The notes beneath the pieces are model-generated. The model worked only from the letters and a program-made list of their open reading frames with translations, made no database searches and was not told the DNA's origin. Positions 1 to 11,355 of a stretch of 64,000 bases of DNA are shown here, piece by piece (the first letter of the stretch is position 1; each line of letters starts with the position of its first letter). The stretch spans positions 17,890,283 through 17,954,282 of the forward strand of contig OU612066.1 in NCBI GenBank assembly GCA_914767715.1, written 5' to 3'. Source of the stretch: Membranipora membranacea. Its lineage: Eukaryota > Bryozoa > Gymnolaemata > Cheilostomatida > Membraniporidae. A program made the translations under genes and the position numbers.

Positions 1-201
1 TGTTCCAAGTTCACAAATTCTTCCAAAAAGTTTTATTCAGAGATATTTTCTTCTCTGACTTGCTGCAAATTCCAATTAAAAGGAAGTTTTTTTTTTTTAT
101 CGAGCTAAGTATGTGAATCATTTCAGATGTTTGAAAAAATAAAATTAATTAATTGATTAAAATATTATTAATTAATATCCATAAAATAGTTATACACTCA
201 C

Positions 202-410
202 CAGGAGGCATCACCACGTAGGAACGGTATCTCAAAATGGTTGAGGACCAGTTTCTCTCGAATCCAGTTGAAAACATACACAAAGATGATAAGAAGCAGA
301 GCTTGCTCGAAGTAAGTCAGTGTAAGCGGCATCTTGGCAGCGGCAGCATTAGATGAAGCGTTAAAACCGAATGGTGGTTTAGGAAAAAGTTGTACCGTAA
401 AGTTTGTCAT
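202..410 (-). CDS. WSD-type acyltransferase paralogue, exon 1 only (gene runs off the left edge)
   Basis: This is the first coding exon of a third wax ester synthase/diacylglycerol acyltransferase-like gene. The ATG is at 410-408 and the exon ends at the donor GTGAGT (201-196). It encodes 69 complete residues plus two bases of a split Trp codon. The hydrophobic segment (roughly residues 33-50, LLLIIFVYVF) is followed by a basic stretch and ends in FEIPFLRGDAS(W). That ending matches the exon 1 ends of the two complete paralogues (HEIPLLAGDAS-W), and the intron phase is the same. The N-terminal 25 residues are unlike the paralogues. Exon 2 and the catalytic exon should lie to the left of the window. 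Assignment rests on the shared exon end and phase, so it is an inference from paralogy rather than from a catalytic motif. Confidence 0.72.
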
Positions 411-886
411 GTTGCTTATAAATCAAATCAAATAGGTTTACATGTGTGTGCTCATGCAGTGAGCCAGCGTGCAGTTTGGTCACGGTTAGTTTGAGGATGA
501 ATATTCTGGTAGCAGTCATGCTTGTTCCTTTGTACTTATTGAGTAGGTCAAAGTCCCGTTACACACACTCACAGAATGGTGGAGAAAGTTCACACTTGTA
601 AAATTTTTATATTCCGCTTGTACCCCTGGATGTTATCAATCACACAATATTATGCTAATAATATCCTGCAAAGCTGTCAAATAAGCCAATTAAAAGCCAT
701 GGATTTGTATATTACCTATCAAACAGGTATAAAACTATGAAATAAACCTGGCAAAAGAAATTGTGACATGTTGATTTACACTACAAATTTTTTTATCTTA
801 TCTTTCAAGGTTTTTAATCCTTATTCAATAATGGAAAAGAGGCTGTCCTACATTACATGTAAACAACCGATTCATATGCTCGATAC

Positions 887-1049
887 AGCTCACTTTATGT
901 AACAACTTCTTTATGCAAGGATCTTCCGACGCCTTGCTTTATGTTATGACATACTTTTTGTTGCGACTTAATTTATGTAACAACATCTTTATGCAAGGAG
1001 TTGGAACTTCCAACTCCTTGCTTAATGTAACGGCATACTTTTTGTTACA
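887..1049. repeat. Two-unit tandem repeat, about 80 bp per unit
   Basis: Two adjacent units share TTTATGTAACAAC, TTTATGCAAGGA, CTTGCTT(A)ATGT and CATACTTTTTGTT in the same order. The second unit contains a 29-bp palindrome at 993-1021 (GCAAGGAGTTGGAA, centre base C, then the reverse complement). The first unit has a degenerate version of the same hairpin. Confidence 0.75.
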
Positions 1050-1096
1050 GCTTAGTTTATGAACCCTAGAAGGGTAAATATTAGCTATAGAGTAGT

Positions 1097-1630
1097 TAAA
1101 GGGCAACCAGGGTTTCAAACACCTTCTCATTGGCCCTCATTGATTAATAGCAGATTGCACCTTCTGCAGAGGGAAAAAGACAAATCTAATTCGGATGATT
1201 ATTCAGCCAGAATTCTTCTGAAACATTTCATCCATCAGGTACTCAAACTCAGCTAAAATAGTATACCACAGAGCAGTTTCCTGTTCCTGTTATTATTTAG
1301 CCTGTGCTCTATCATTATTACAGCAATGTCTTGGAACCTCCCCTAAACCGAAGTGTTACCCAGCTTAGAGTCAGCAACTAGTTTGAGTTTGACTTTGACT
1401 TTGCTGTAATAATTATAGAGCACAGGCTAAATAATAACAGGAACAGGAAACTGCTATGTGGTATTCTCTTTTAGCTGAGTTTGAGTGCCTGATGGAAGAA
1501 ATGTTTCACAAGAATTCTGGCTGAATAATCATCTGAATTATATTTCATCTTTTTGCCCATGCAGAAGGTGCAATCTGTTATTAATCAATGGCCATCAATG
1601 AGAAGTTGTTTGAAACCTTGGTTGCCCTTT
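1097..1630. repeat. Long inverted repeat (foldback), arms about 230 bp, spacer 74 bp
   Basis: The left arm 1097-1326 begins AAAGGGCAACC and ends TTATTACAGCAA. The right arm 1401-1630 begins TTGCTGTAATAA and ends GGTTGCCCTTT. The arms are near-complementary over their whole length with scattered substitutions and small indels. The spacer (1327-1400) is unrelated. This is either a foldback transposon or an inverted duplication. No flanking target duplication was recognised. Confidence 0.85.
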
Positions 1631-1819
1631 AAGCTCTTTTGGGTTGACTTAGCTAGTAGTTAGCACCAATTTTCACCAGACATGGCGAAATTTAGATTTA
1701 GCCATGTCAGGTGAAGTGAATCTTAGCTGGTTATTCATTTTATTTTTTCAAGCGTCTGTGAAATTGGGAACTCATTCTTTTCAAAAATTCATACTTATCT
1801 TATAATGACTCAAAGATAT

Positions 1820-2121
1820 TAGTGATGGCAAAGTCTCGGTCCCGGTCTTGATCTCGTGAGACTTGTCCCCTCGAGACACTGTCTCATCTCGTCGAGACAG
1901 ACACTCTTGATAAATGTCGAAAACACTGTTTTTGTCACCGTTATTGCCACGGTTTTTGGGTTTTTTAAACCAAAAAAATAATCAAAAAACCGTGGCCAAT
2001 GCCAATAAAGTGGCAGTTTTCGATTTTATCGGCATCGATATATGTCTCGGTCTCGTCTCAGATTTTGTTGCTGTCTCGGTCTCGTCCTGTCTCGCCAATA
2101 TCTGACAATTTGCCATCACTA
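1820..2121. mobile_element. hAT-like non-autonomous element (MITE), about 300 bp
   Basis: The terminal inverted repeats TAGTGATGGCAAA (1820-1832) and its reverse complement (2109-2121) are perfect. The flanking 8-mers AAAGATAT (1812-1819) and ATAGATAC (2122-2129) match at 6 of 8 positions. An 8-bp target duplication is the hAT hallmark. The interior is rich in TCTCG/CGAGA words and holds an inner hairpin (GCCACGGTTTTTGG near 1946 with AAAAAACCGTGGC near 1985). It contains no transposase frame. Confidence 0.78.
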
Positions 2122-5100
2122 ATAGATACCTAAAAAAAACCACTGCATTAACACAAGACTTTGAGCATGTGCAACGGATGAGTTCAGGTTTGTTATATTT
2201 GCACTGTAGCAACTAATGTAATTCAAATGTGCTTCAGTCCTCAAACTGGTAAAGTCACCCCACCCGCACCGGGATATGTAACCTTCTATAGGCAAAAAGT
2301 GTATAGGTCAATCGGGTAAGTTTGAGCCACTGTTGCTACGGTACAGAGAGACTTGTATCTCAGAGTCCATCTGCAAGCAGTGTGGTAACACAGTACAACG
2401 TTCGCCTTGAACTTTCACAATTAGGGAGCAAGCATCTCCATGGGCTTCCATGAAATTGCATTATGGAATACATTTTACCATTTATAACTGATTTGGCATT
2501 TACAAAAAAAAAAAAAAAATATCATGATTGATTTACCATAATCAGTATCCTACCATTATAGAGCGGTTTTACTAAAATCAATTTGCTGTGGCTTCTTGCG
2601 GCAGCATATGATAGAGAAATTATCAGAATGATTACAAATAAAATTACTGCCATAGCATAGCTTATGTTACTTAATAACAAAGAAAGGTCCTAACATGATG
2701 TCTAGACTAGATTATAGAATCTACGGGTTTGTTCGGAGCATCCTGTTCCATAGTCACTCATCAGATACTCATTGACAAAAGACAGACACTTGATCCCAGT
2801 AGTTCCATAGCTCAATGTTTACTTCCACCTCAAAACCACAACTAAGTTCAAAGTCTGAATTCCATCACATACATGAATGATTATTATTTATTAAGTTTTG
2901 GCACACACTGGGATGCTGAGTTAATAAGATGGAAACAGTATCATTGAAAAATATGTTGTTAATCAATGTCCTCTTGGCAAATGTGGCCATACCTGACAAG
3001 TCTCCCTTTTTGGTAGGGAGGCTCCCAGTTTTTAGGGTCTTTTTCCACCCCATCCCTATCTCCCTTTTTTCTCCCTTTTTTCAGCTTCCTTTAACCAGAA
3101 AACCTTTTTAAGCTTCTTTTTGCAAGGCAAACAATGTTTCCCAACTTAACAGTGCATATAACTATGTAATTGCTTATTGCAATTACTGCTTGTATGTAAA
3201 AACAGGTAAAATGATGCAATTCATAGTATGAAAGCTCAAGTTTTGGCTTAGAAATTTGACAAACAAGGGCTGAATTGCGCCGACACTCTGGGGCGCAGAG
3301 CCGTATTCCGAGTTTGGGAGTTTGTCCGCGGAGACCTCCTGATTTCTGAGTCTACCTACTTGTCATGTATGAATGTGGCTTTTATGTCTGAATTATTCTC
3401 AATGTACTAGTTTGTGCAGGCACCCTTTCAATCCATTTTGATGCAGCTCTACCCTACAGCCGTAATTGTTTACTGGAGACAGAATTAAAAATTCACTGTT
3501 TGGCAATTTTTTGGAAAATTACTGTAATTAAGATACCCCTCCCCTAATTATAAATTGAATCAGTGTTTAGTTTTGTTCTGCTGGGTACGAAGCCTTCATG
3601 TATTCTACCTAAGAAATTTTCTCAATAGCATAATATGCTAAACTTCAGCAAGGCAGATTGGCAGCGGATAGCTTAGTTAAATTATAACAAGGAGTTTGAA
3701 AACTGTAACTGTAACTGTAACTCCCTGATTATAATGTGCTTGTTAATGTGTTGAAATAACTATAGAGTCACCTTCTCTTTTTAAAAGTGCACATAACTTT
3801 TAACATGTTCAATAAATAAATTTAAAAACTGTCAAACTATGGAGGATAGGATATACCTCCCACACCCACCCTTCTTGATCAAACAGAAAATTTTGGATCA
3901 ACTCACCAGATGAAACAAACATTGCCTGTACAGAATGAGCTTGTTTTCCTAATTCCAGCTATATCATTTTGTTTTTGCCATAAACCCACCAAAGTTAGAC
4001 AACCTATTGGAACATGTGGAAGTCAGTTACTGACCAATTTCTAATTACATCACTTTTAAAATTCAAGCTATAGTTGATTGTTCATATTTTTAGAAGGAGA
4101 AATTTGGTTTATTCAAGACTAGAAAAGTGATATTGATTGAGATGATGGTAAAGTTAAGCACAGCTTTCGTTCTCATCTCTAGACACTAGAGTGAAAGCTG
4201 TCCATAACTTTGCCATCTCAATAATTCTACCTGTAACTTTTGATACCAATAAACGCTTTTTATTTCGTATAGATGTAGCTCACCTTTAAAAAAGATGTTC
4301 TTGCTCTCCAGCAGCTTTATAACAGAAGTTCTATTGATCTCTAATTGACCTGAATAACATAATCATGTAAATAAAGGATCATTTACTGGATATGGGAAGA
4401 TTTAATGAGTTGTTAGCTACTCTAAGGCCCTTTTGATGGTGATTCTCATGTTTTTATCTTATGTTACCTATCATCAGTGTTGTTATTTTTAAAGAAAACA
4501 AAGGTGGGCATCAGAATGTCTGACCGCACTCCATCAAACTTCATAAATCTATAAACTCTTGTTGCATCGCAACATGATCAAGGAAAAGACAACTTCGAAG
4601 TAGCATCCTAAAAACACAGATACACGTTTAGATAGCATGATGTTTTTGTTTCACCAATTTATCATGATAGCAATTGAATTCGTAAAGTTATTGTGCAGGG
4701 ATCAAAGAGCGACCACAGAAGCGATCAAAAATGTAAAAAACCTAGTGATTCTGCTTGTCCTATTAACGGTTTCTCTTCTATCGTCTGTGCTTAACGTGCA
4801 AGTAAAATACCAAGTTCATTGCTACATTGAACGGTCCTATAAGACAAGTATGACAGCAATTCTAGCAAATAAACTACAGAGATTGCCTTGTGTATTTGGT
4901 GACTTCACTTTGGCAATAACATTTCAATCGTGCTAATTGATTCAAAACGAAACGGAAATTCTATAATCTGGTCGGAACATTGTCCTAAGACCCTTTTATT
5001 GCAATTATCGCAGTGTAAAGAGATAAAATGACTCAAAATTTACAATGTGGAAGGTTTGTGAAATTATTATGTTCTTGTTGGAAAGCAACTCCTTTTTATC

Positions 5101-5836
5101 ATATGTTTGAAGTACTAAATTTATAGAAATGGTTGTAGACGCATTAATTCTTTTTTCAATTTGTTAATCATTTGATAACAACCCTGAATCTTAAAACAGT
5201 ACCCAACCCCCCTTTCCTCCCCAAAGTAGCCTGGTGGTTGCATATGGTGATAGCAAACTTTGATATCCCATATTATACTCCTCTCCGCTTTGCCAAAAGT
5301 CATGAGAAGTTTAAAATTTAATTTTTAATCAACGTGCTTGAAATATACTGATACAAAATATTAAACTGAAACTAATATGATAGCAAATGACTAATACATA
5401 AAACCAAACTACACAATATTCTCTTCTTATCATTAAAGATACTAATATCACACAGCCCACAAAGTTGGCTATGCTGCGCCTAACACAAAATATCTCTCAA
5501 TAAGCAAGGCATAGTAATAAAAGAAAAATAAAAATCAAGAAATATTATTCATTAATACTAAACTTATCAGGAAATCTCTGCTACAGGAATAAGAGGTGGT
5601 TCTGTTGGTGTGAGCTCTGGTCTTTCGGCGTGCAATTGTTGTTGAAGGCTGTGCGTTTAAATCCATTTGTGGTCCATTGACTCCTAGGGTCTGATTGACT
5701 CCGGCTTGTTTACACAAAAAAATATTGCAATTGCAGCCTCGTAACAATAATTTCACGACACATGCTTTGGGATGTGGAGTGTTACCCCTTGATTCAAATC
5801 AACCGATTATTCTAACACCACATAGAACTTACATTG

Positions 5837-8800
5837 TTAGCCATTTTTACTGATGGCGCTGCGGTCGGTTTTGTTTTCTTCTATTATTTGCTCAAATAAC
5901 TGGACTATTACGTCAGGGTTTGGCACTAGCGTTTTGTCAGTGGCAATACTGATTTGGACTTCTCCGCAGTAACTGATAAACGACACTCCAATACCAATTG
6001 ATGATCTCGTTGGAACGAAAAACATGATGTTGTCAACATTGACACCTCCTATTTTCAGTTGTTTACTCGGCCCTGGGACATTTGAGAACACTGCAGTACC
6101 ACGGTCTGTGATTGTATCGAGGACACGACTCAGTATAAACGGCGGCAGTGACAGGCAGAGAAGAGATTGCGTCAGCCCGCACACATACGGTATTGTGGAA
6201 TTTTTCATTTTATTGGACTCTGCTTTGACAAGCTGAATGCGCTCACAGAAATTATGCTTGTCTGAAATTGACAGCTGAGCTGGGATGACTCCTAGATTAT
6301 TTTCAAGCACTAGCTGTCCACCTATCCACACATTTGTTATTGGAATATACACAGTGATGTCTCGCTCTACTTTCTGACTTTGCTCCTTGAGGTATCTGCT
6401 TATTGCCTCACAGATAGCTGCTACAATGACATCATTGACTGTGGCACCTTCTCGATTCTTGATCTGTTTGACGGTTCTAAGGTCAATCTTCGATGACCAA
6501 GCAACAATTTTCTCACCGCTGAGATTGTTCCCTTTCAAACAATGCTTGTCTGCGGCTTTATAAAGAGTTTTGATCAATGGGGGAATATCTGTGATGATTG
6601 CTAAAACTTTCTTTACGTAATGCAAAAGGGTCATGCTTTCAAAACCTCGACGAGGCTGCACACCGATAGACAAGGATGTCTGTTCATCAACTAGATGTTC
6701 CATCAGCAGTCGTAGAAGAGAAATTCCGTCAGCGATTGTATGTTTAACGCGGAACAGTAATGTTGTATTTGTTTGTGACTGTATCAGGATTATCTGCCAT
6801 GGAGGTCGATTTGCTGGCAGCCGTTTTTGCAAGTATGTTGAGAGGGTGTGTTGCACTTCCTGCTTCGATTTGATGGTCGCATCATGGGAAAAGATGTGAT
6901 TCTTGATGTCAAAGTGCGGGTCTGGTGTCCACATCATTACACCTAGGCGCTCTATCTCCAAATGCGTAAACTTGAAAAACCTGTAATAAAAATGTTGTAG
7001 TCACAAATTGCAGTATTAAAATGTTCAGCAACATCGGGGTCTATCGCAGAAAGATAATCACATGAGTTTACATGAACAATAAGACAATCCCCATCTGTAT
7101 GGGATGTGACAGAAAAACTCCAAGTAGTTGCTTGCGGTTTTGCTAATATCAACATCAACCCATTTTTATTGAGGACTGTGAAAGGCTATTGTTGCAACAT
7201 GAATTGTAGATTTGAAGCCCATATTGGGGCTTTCTTGATTCATTGCTTGTTCCAGCCGCAAAAACACCCTTGGGTGTCTCTACATCCTATTGTCCCAGAT
7301 TTTGGCTATACCTTGAGAAACAGTTTATTGCCAGTGAATATTGACTGGGGTAATGGTGTGTCACATGGAGGTGTTATACCTCCATGTGACAAGGTTGTAT
7401 GTTCGTCAACTATAATAGGTAATACCTATCAGTGATTTCATGTTGGTGTATTAGATAATAACACAAATTTCGTAGAATAGATAATGAGTCTATAGCAGTG
7501 ACCTCATCAGTTACATAATCTAAGATTTCAGAGTTTAACCCAGTTGCTATCTATGTTGTTTTAGAAGCCAGAAAGAAATTTTATTGAATTCGCATGCTCA
7601 GTTACGGAGTTGTCCTCTGGCGCTTTTTAGATAAGTGATGAAAATTGTTACTGATGTTACAATAGTAATGTCAAGGCGAAATAATTTCTCCTTTGGTAAT
7701 GACTATAAATTGTGCACTAAATCAGAATTTGACTGATCTGCTTGATTGCTATCAAAATCACAATCATTCATCTTTAAGACTAAAAAAAATAGATTCTCCA
7801 AGAGAATTTTAGATTTTTTTTAGTTGAACAAAAGAGTTTGTCAGTGATATATCTGAACATAACTTCTGACCACAAATGACATCATCGTTGGTGAAACGTG
7901 TGGTTAAATAACAAGGTACAATACGCAAGGTCAGGTACGAAGGCGTAAATCTGAGAACAAACTAAGATTGTACTTTTAAACTTGTTGATAAAAATATACG
8001 GTTAAGGTAAACAAGATGAGATAACAAGGGTGAAATAATGGTATGTTAAGACACAGGAAGGCTCAAAAGTGTGATAGATATGTATGTACCAACTACCGTC
8101 CTGAAATCTCCCGCACCCAGAAACGCTCAAAAAGCTTTTTTTCAGTTCTGTATGAGGTTATTGAACAATGGCAACATTTATATGGAGTAAAAAAAGAGCA
8201 TGACATTTCCATGTTATCAAACCTTGGTCCGATAGAGAAATGAAAATAATCAGATGAACAATAAATACCAATACTAATACTAAGAAAGCGGAGAAAATAG
8301 GACTTGTTCCATTCTAATAACACCGATTATTAATTATCAGTGTACACTCCCATACGCAGTTAGCTCCATAGACTTAATAATAATATTATTATTATAATAA
8401 TGTTATTAAGCCTATGGTAAGCCCTCAACTGCGTATGGGATTTTACATTTTTACAATTTTATCACAGTGGAAGTCTGTTTAATCTGATCAGTGAACATTA
8501 AATATCAGTGATGAGTTTTCATCTTATAGCTGATGCCATTTCTTTTTGTATTTAAAAATACTATGTACGAGTAATATTGTGTATAATTAATAATAATTAG
8601 TATCTGCCTCCCCATTAAGACATACTTGTTTTTGCTGTCTGTTTTATCGATGATCCTTCTCATGAAAATATCTCTGAGCTTGTCTTCGTCAAGAAGTCCA
8701 TCGAGAAAAAAAGGCGAGTGAATTATAATTCTGTTCTTTGGGTTGTCGTGGAACCTGCAAAATAAACGTTTTCATCGTGTTGACTATGAACCTTATAGTG

Positions 8801-9255
8801 ATGGAATATAATACTTTGCTTTGTTTTGTAGTGGCATACAGAGAATTAAATGTAGTTAAATTTGCTCAGACTATCAGATAATATATTTTATTGCAATGAT
8901 ACAGAAATAACCCAGCTTCAGAATAATGTACTAAAAGCTGTTTGTTAGTAAGCACAGGACTAAAGCCTATGCTGATTACTGTTGTTTTATTTTCTCTTAT
9001 ATTATTTGAGGAGGTGTGATTTTTGAATTTTATTGCCAATACTTATTATATCAAATTGAGTTTTGAAAAATACTTATGATTATGAATTATAATAACTTAC
9101 CATGATGCATCACCTGCGAGAAGAGGGATCTCATGTTTCACGGGGACAAGTCGACGTAGAAGCTTATTGATAAACAATCCAAGTGCAAAGAAGAATATCG
9201 GAATCGATGTTTGTATCAACCAGAGCCAGAAAAACGTGTAAAGATAATCAACCAT
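5837..9255 (-). CDS. WSD-type wax ester synthase/diacylglycerol acyltransferase, minus copy (start codon shifted)
   Basis: The family esterifies acyl-CoA to fatty alcohols or diacylglycerol, usually at a membrane. Exons (minus): 9101-9255 (extends upstream if another start is used), 8626-8754 and 5837-6980, with stop at 5839-5837. Assembled from the ATG at 9255-9253 it gives 475 aa. An N-terminal hydrophobic anchor (YTFFWLWLIQ...) leads into GDASW-FHDNP. The catalytic exon has HTIADG (the HxxxDG acyltransferase motif, with Lys in place of the first His of the canonical HHxxxDG), GATVNDV, and NVPGP typical of the C-terminal WSD domain. Splice sites and phases equal those of the plus-strand copy. 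The codon equivalent to that copy's ATG is AAG here, at the KPSS position. The open frame upstream holds no ATG back to a TGA just 5' of 9375, so the first usable ATG is 9255 (AAAATGG, good context). It is otherwise intact. Confidence 0.88.
6981..8625 (-). other. Intron 2 of the minus WSD gene
   Basis: Donor GTATGT after 8626 and acceptor TTACAG before 6980. No nested gene was recognised. It contains the small palindromic element at 8349-8439. Open frames here are short and lack family resemblance. Confidence 0.75.
8349..8439. repeat. Short palindromic MITE-like element
   Basis: The outer arms CCCATACGCAGTT (8349-8361) and AACTGCGTATGGG (8427-8439) are perfect inverted repeats. Inside them CCATAGACTTAATAAT pairs imperfectly with TATTAAGCCTATGG around an AT-only loop. 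The inner CATAGACTTAAT palindrome recurs near 22530 and 33601. Confidence 0.75.
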
Positions 9256-9375
9256 TTTGTATGACAATGCTTCAGTCAAGATAGATGTGAAAAATGATGA
9301 CGGCTTTCCTTTAAATGTGGATCCTTGCTGTAGAGCAGCTCTGGATGAAATGATGACTTTGATCGCCTGATTCAA

Positions 9376-11355
9376 TCAAGTTCAAGGTCCCCAAGTTGAT
9401 CATCGGAACGTTGAACTTGTCACCTCTTATCTTTTTTAATTATTATGACACTCACTTCGTGAGCTAATGTTATTGTTGACCAAACTAGCCTAGACGATCT
9501 TACATAACCTTAGACGAACAATCTCAACCTTTGTATGGTGAATTGTCTGCTCACGTTTACAATCTCAAGGTTGCAGTTTTACACCAGTGCTCATTTGCAC
9601 AGTTTCATGACTTTGCAGTTAAAACGCCTAAGAATAAATTTCATTCTAGTACTTGAGAGCAGAGATCAAGTTGAATTACTAGCCTGTATGTGACAAAGCA
9701 CTTCTAGCTATATCTCTTAAAGTTATGATTAGGTAGTTCAGGGAGGGTGGACTAGGGTAGTTTAAACTCTCAAACTGTGCGGGGAAAGCTGGCAGCAGCA
9801 TTGCATTATTGATGATGAAATGCTACAACCAGCTATCCCAGCAAAGTTTGAGCGTTTTGATTATTGAATATTGCTTAATTTTATTTCCTGTTAAAAATAA
9901 CGTTTAATCTTTTTTTTACACTTTTTTATTTGGCAGACAATAATCACCTGGACGAACGTGCTATAGAAATTACGGCAAAATTTGGAGGGAAAAAATTGCA
10001 ACAGATTCCAATTTGTGGTAAAAATAAATTGTCTCCACTTAAATCAACATTACCATGCGTGGCCTGGACTCGGAGACCAATTTAGAATCCATTTATCTTA
10101 TTGGTCTTTAAGATAATCTTGCTCCGCAGAGGGTACTAAAACTTTTTTTATCAGTTGGCAAGCTATCACTTTGGATTTCTAAGAAAATTATGACGCCATA
10201 CAACTTACAGCATTTCATGTAATAAGAAAGCATGTCAAACAGACACAATGCAATTGTGCAGAAGCTGATACGGCCAACCCTCAACTTACCTGTGGAGACC
10301 TGAATGCATGATAATGCATGACAAGGAGATAATATACACACAAGGGTGCCGGGGCTCGGACTATCAACCTTGAAATCTCTCCTATTGGGACTCGAACCCT
10401 AGCCAATTGCACCATACCCATCGCGTTCATAATATATATTAGAGTCGTCCGAGCACTAAAAATTAATAAATATTTAATTATGTGTTCATGGTTAGGTTTT
10501 ATTTGGTGTCCCCAAAAATAACAGTCTCATATATTTTTTTTAATTATTATGCTTTGTCTACAACACTTCATCAAATTTTCTTTGAAATTTCCAGAGCCCC
10601 ATGTTGAGTTTCCTACTCGACATACTATGATCCAGCATGTCAAAGTACTTCCATGTTTACACGTGAAGTTCTTCTGTTTTTGCTTGTGTAAGTATAATGT
10701 TAACTTTCATGTTCTGTGAATATAAAAAAAAAATGAACTTTTTTATTTTCCTATTCAATGCCCCTTTCGGGGCCAATGAGAATATGGTTACATTAGATAT
10801 GATTATATTGTGCCAAGACAATAATATGGTCCTTTTAGAAATATATTCCGAATATTTTGTTTTTGAAGTAAGATTGTTCAAAAGATGTTTTTTCAGTGAT
10901 ATATAGTTCTTATTTGCAGAGGCTAGAAGTTCGACCGGTTTTTGTTTTTTAATAACACTGAAAGGAAGTAGAAATTTACATGGTATAGATGCAACTGCTT
11001 GAGATATTGCACATGAGCAGATAATGAAGTAATACAAAGGTTGAGAATGTCTCTAAGTTTAGGTTATGTAAGGTAAGGTGAGGTTTTAGTTCAGTTTGTC
11101 GGCCTAGAATCACGTGTGCTCACAATTTGACTTTCACTTTAGCCTGCGTCCCTTTAGTAAAAAAAGATAAGATAGGGCCGGTGTGAATGCATGCTTTCGG
11201 ATATTATCCTTTTGGTATCTGATGATCAACAAAGGTTGCCCTTGAAATAAATCAAATCAAGTAAATACGGTAGCTCGTTTCAGAGACAATCTAGACAAAT
11301 GAGGTGATCATTTCTCTTGGTGCTGCTAAACAACTAGGTTCAACATTTTCTAAGA
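9376..11355. other. Shared 5' region of the head-to-head WSD pair
   Basis: This interval lies between the divergent first exons of the two WSD genes, so it must carry the promoters of both. No TATA box or other core element could be assigned with confidence. A SINE-like fragment lies at about 10330-10430. A 126-codon open frame on the minus strand (10657-11037) is AT-rich and Ile/Lys/Asn-heavy, and I regard it as chance. Confidence 0.55.
10330..10430 (-). mobile_element. tRNA-derived SINE-like fragment
   Basis: Read on the minus strand it has a perfect Pol III B box GGTTCGAGTCC (10398-10388) just after an A-box-like TGGTGCAATTGG (10414-10403). A CCCCGGCACCCTTGTGTGTA tail follows. The A-B spacing is far shorter than in a tRNA, so the copy probably has an internal deletion. 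The tail resembles the copy near 13830. Confidence 0.5.

Larger units (their letters stand above)
411..5836. other. Intergenic stretch with repeats, no gene recognised
   Basis: This stretch separates two WSD-type genes and shows no convincing exon on either strand. The part next to 5836 is the 3' flank of the minus-strand WSD gene and should include its 3' UTR. It contains a two-unit tandem repeat (about 887-1049), a long inverted repeat (1097-1630), a hAT-like non-autonomous element (1820-2121), a pyrimidine-rich tract near 3000-3090 and an A-run near 2504-2518. A 99-codon open frame at 4637-4936 (plus) has a hydrophobic centre but no recognisable family and no supporting splice signals. Confidence 0.6.

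Noticed and set aside
4637-4936. 99-codon plus-strand frame with a hydrophobic centre
   Set aside because: No family resemblance, no neighbours in phase, and hydrophobic runs are common in T-rich DNA.
10657-11037. 126-codon minus-strand frame between the WSD genes
   Set aside because: Composition is Ile/Lys/Asn-heavy as expected from AT-rich noise, with no motif and no splice support; it overlaps another frame on the plus strand.
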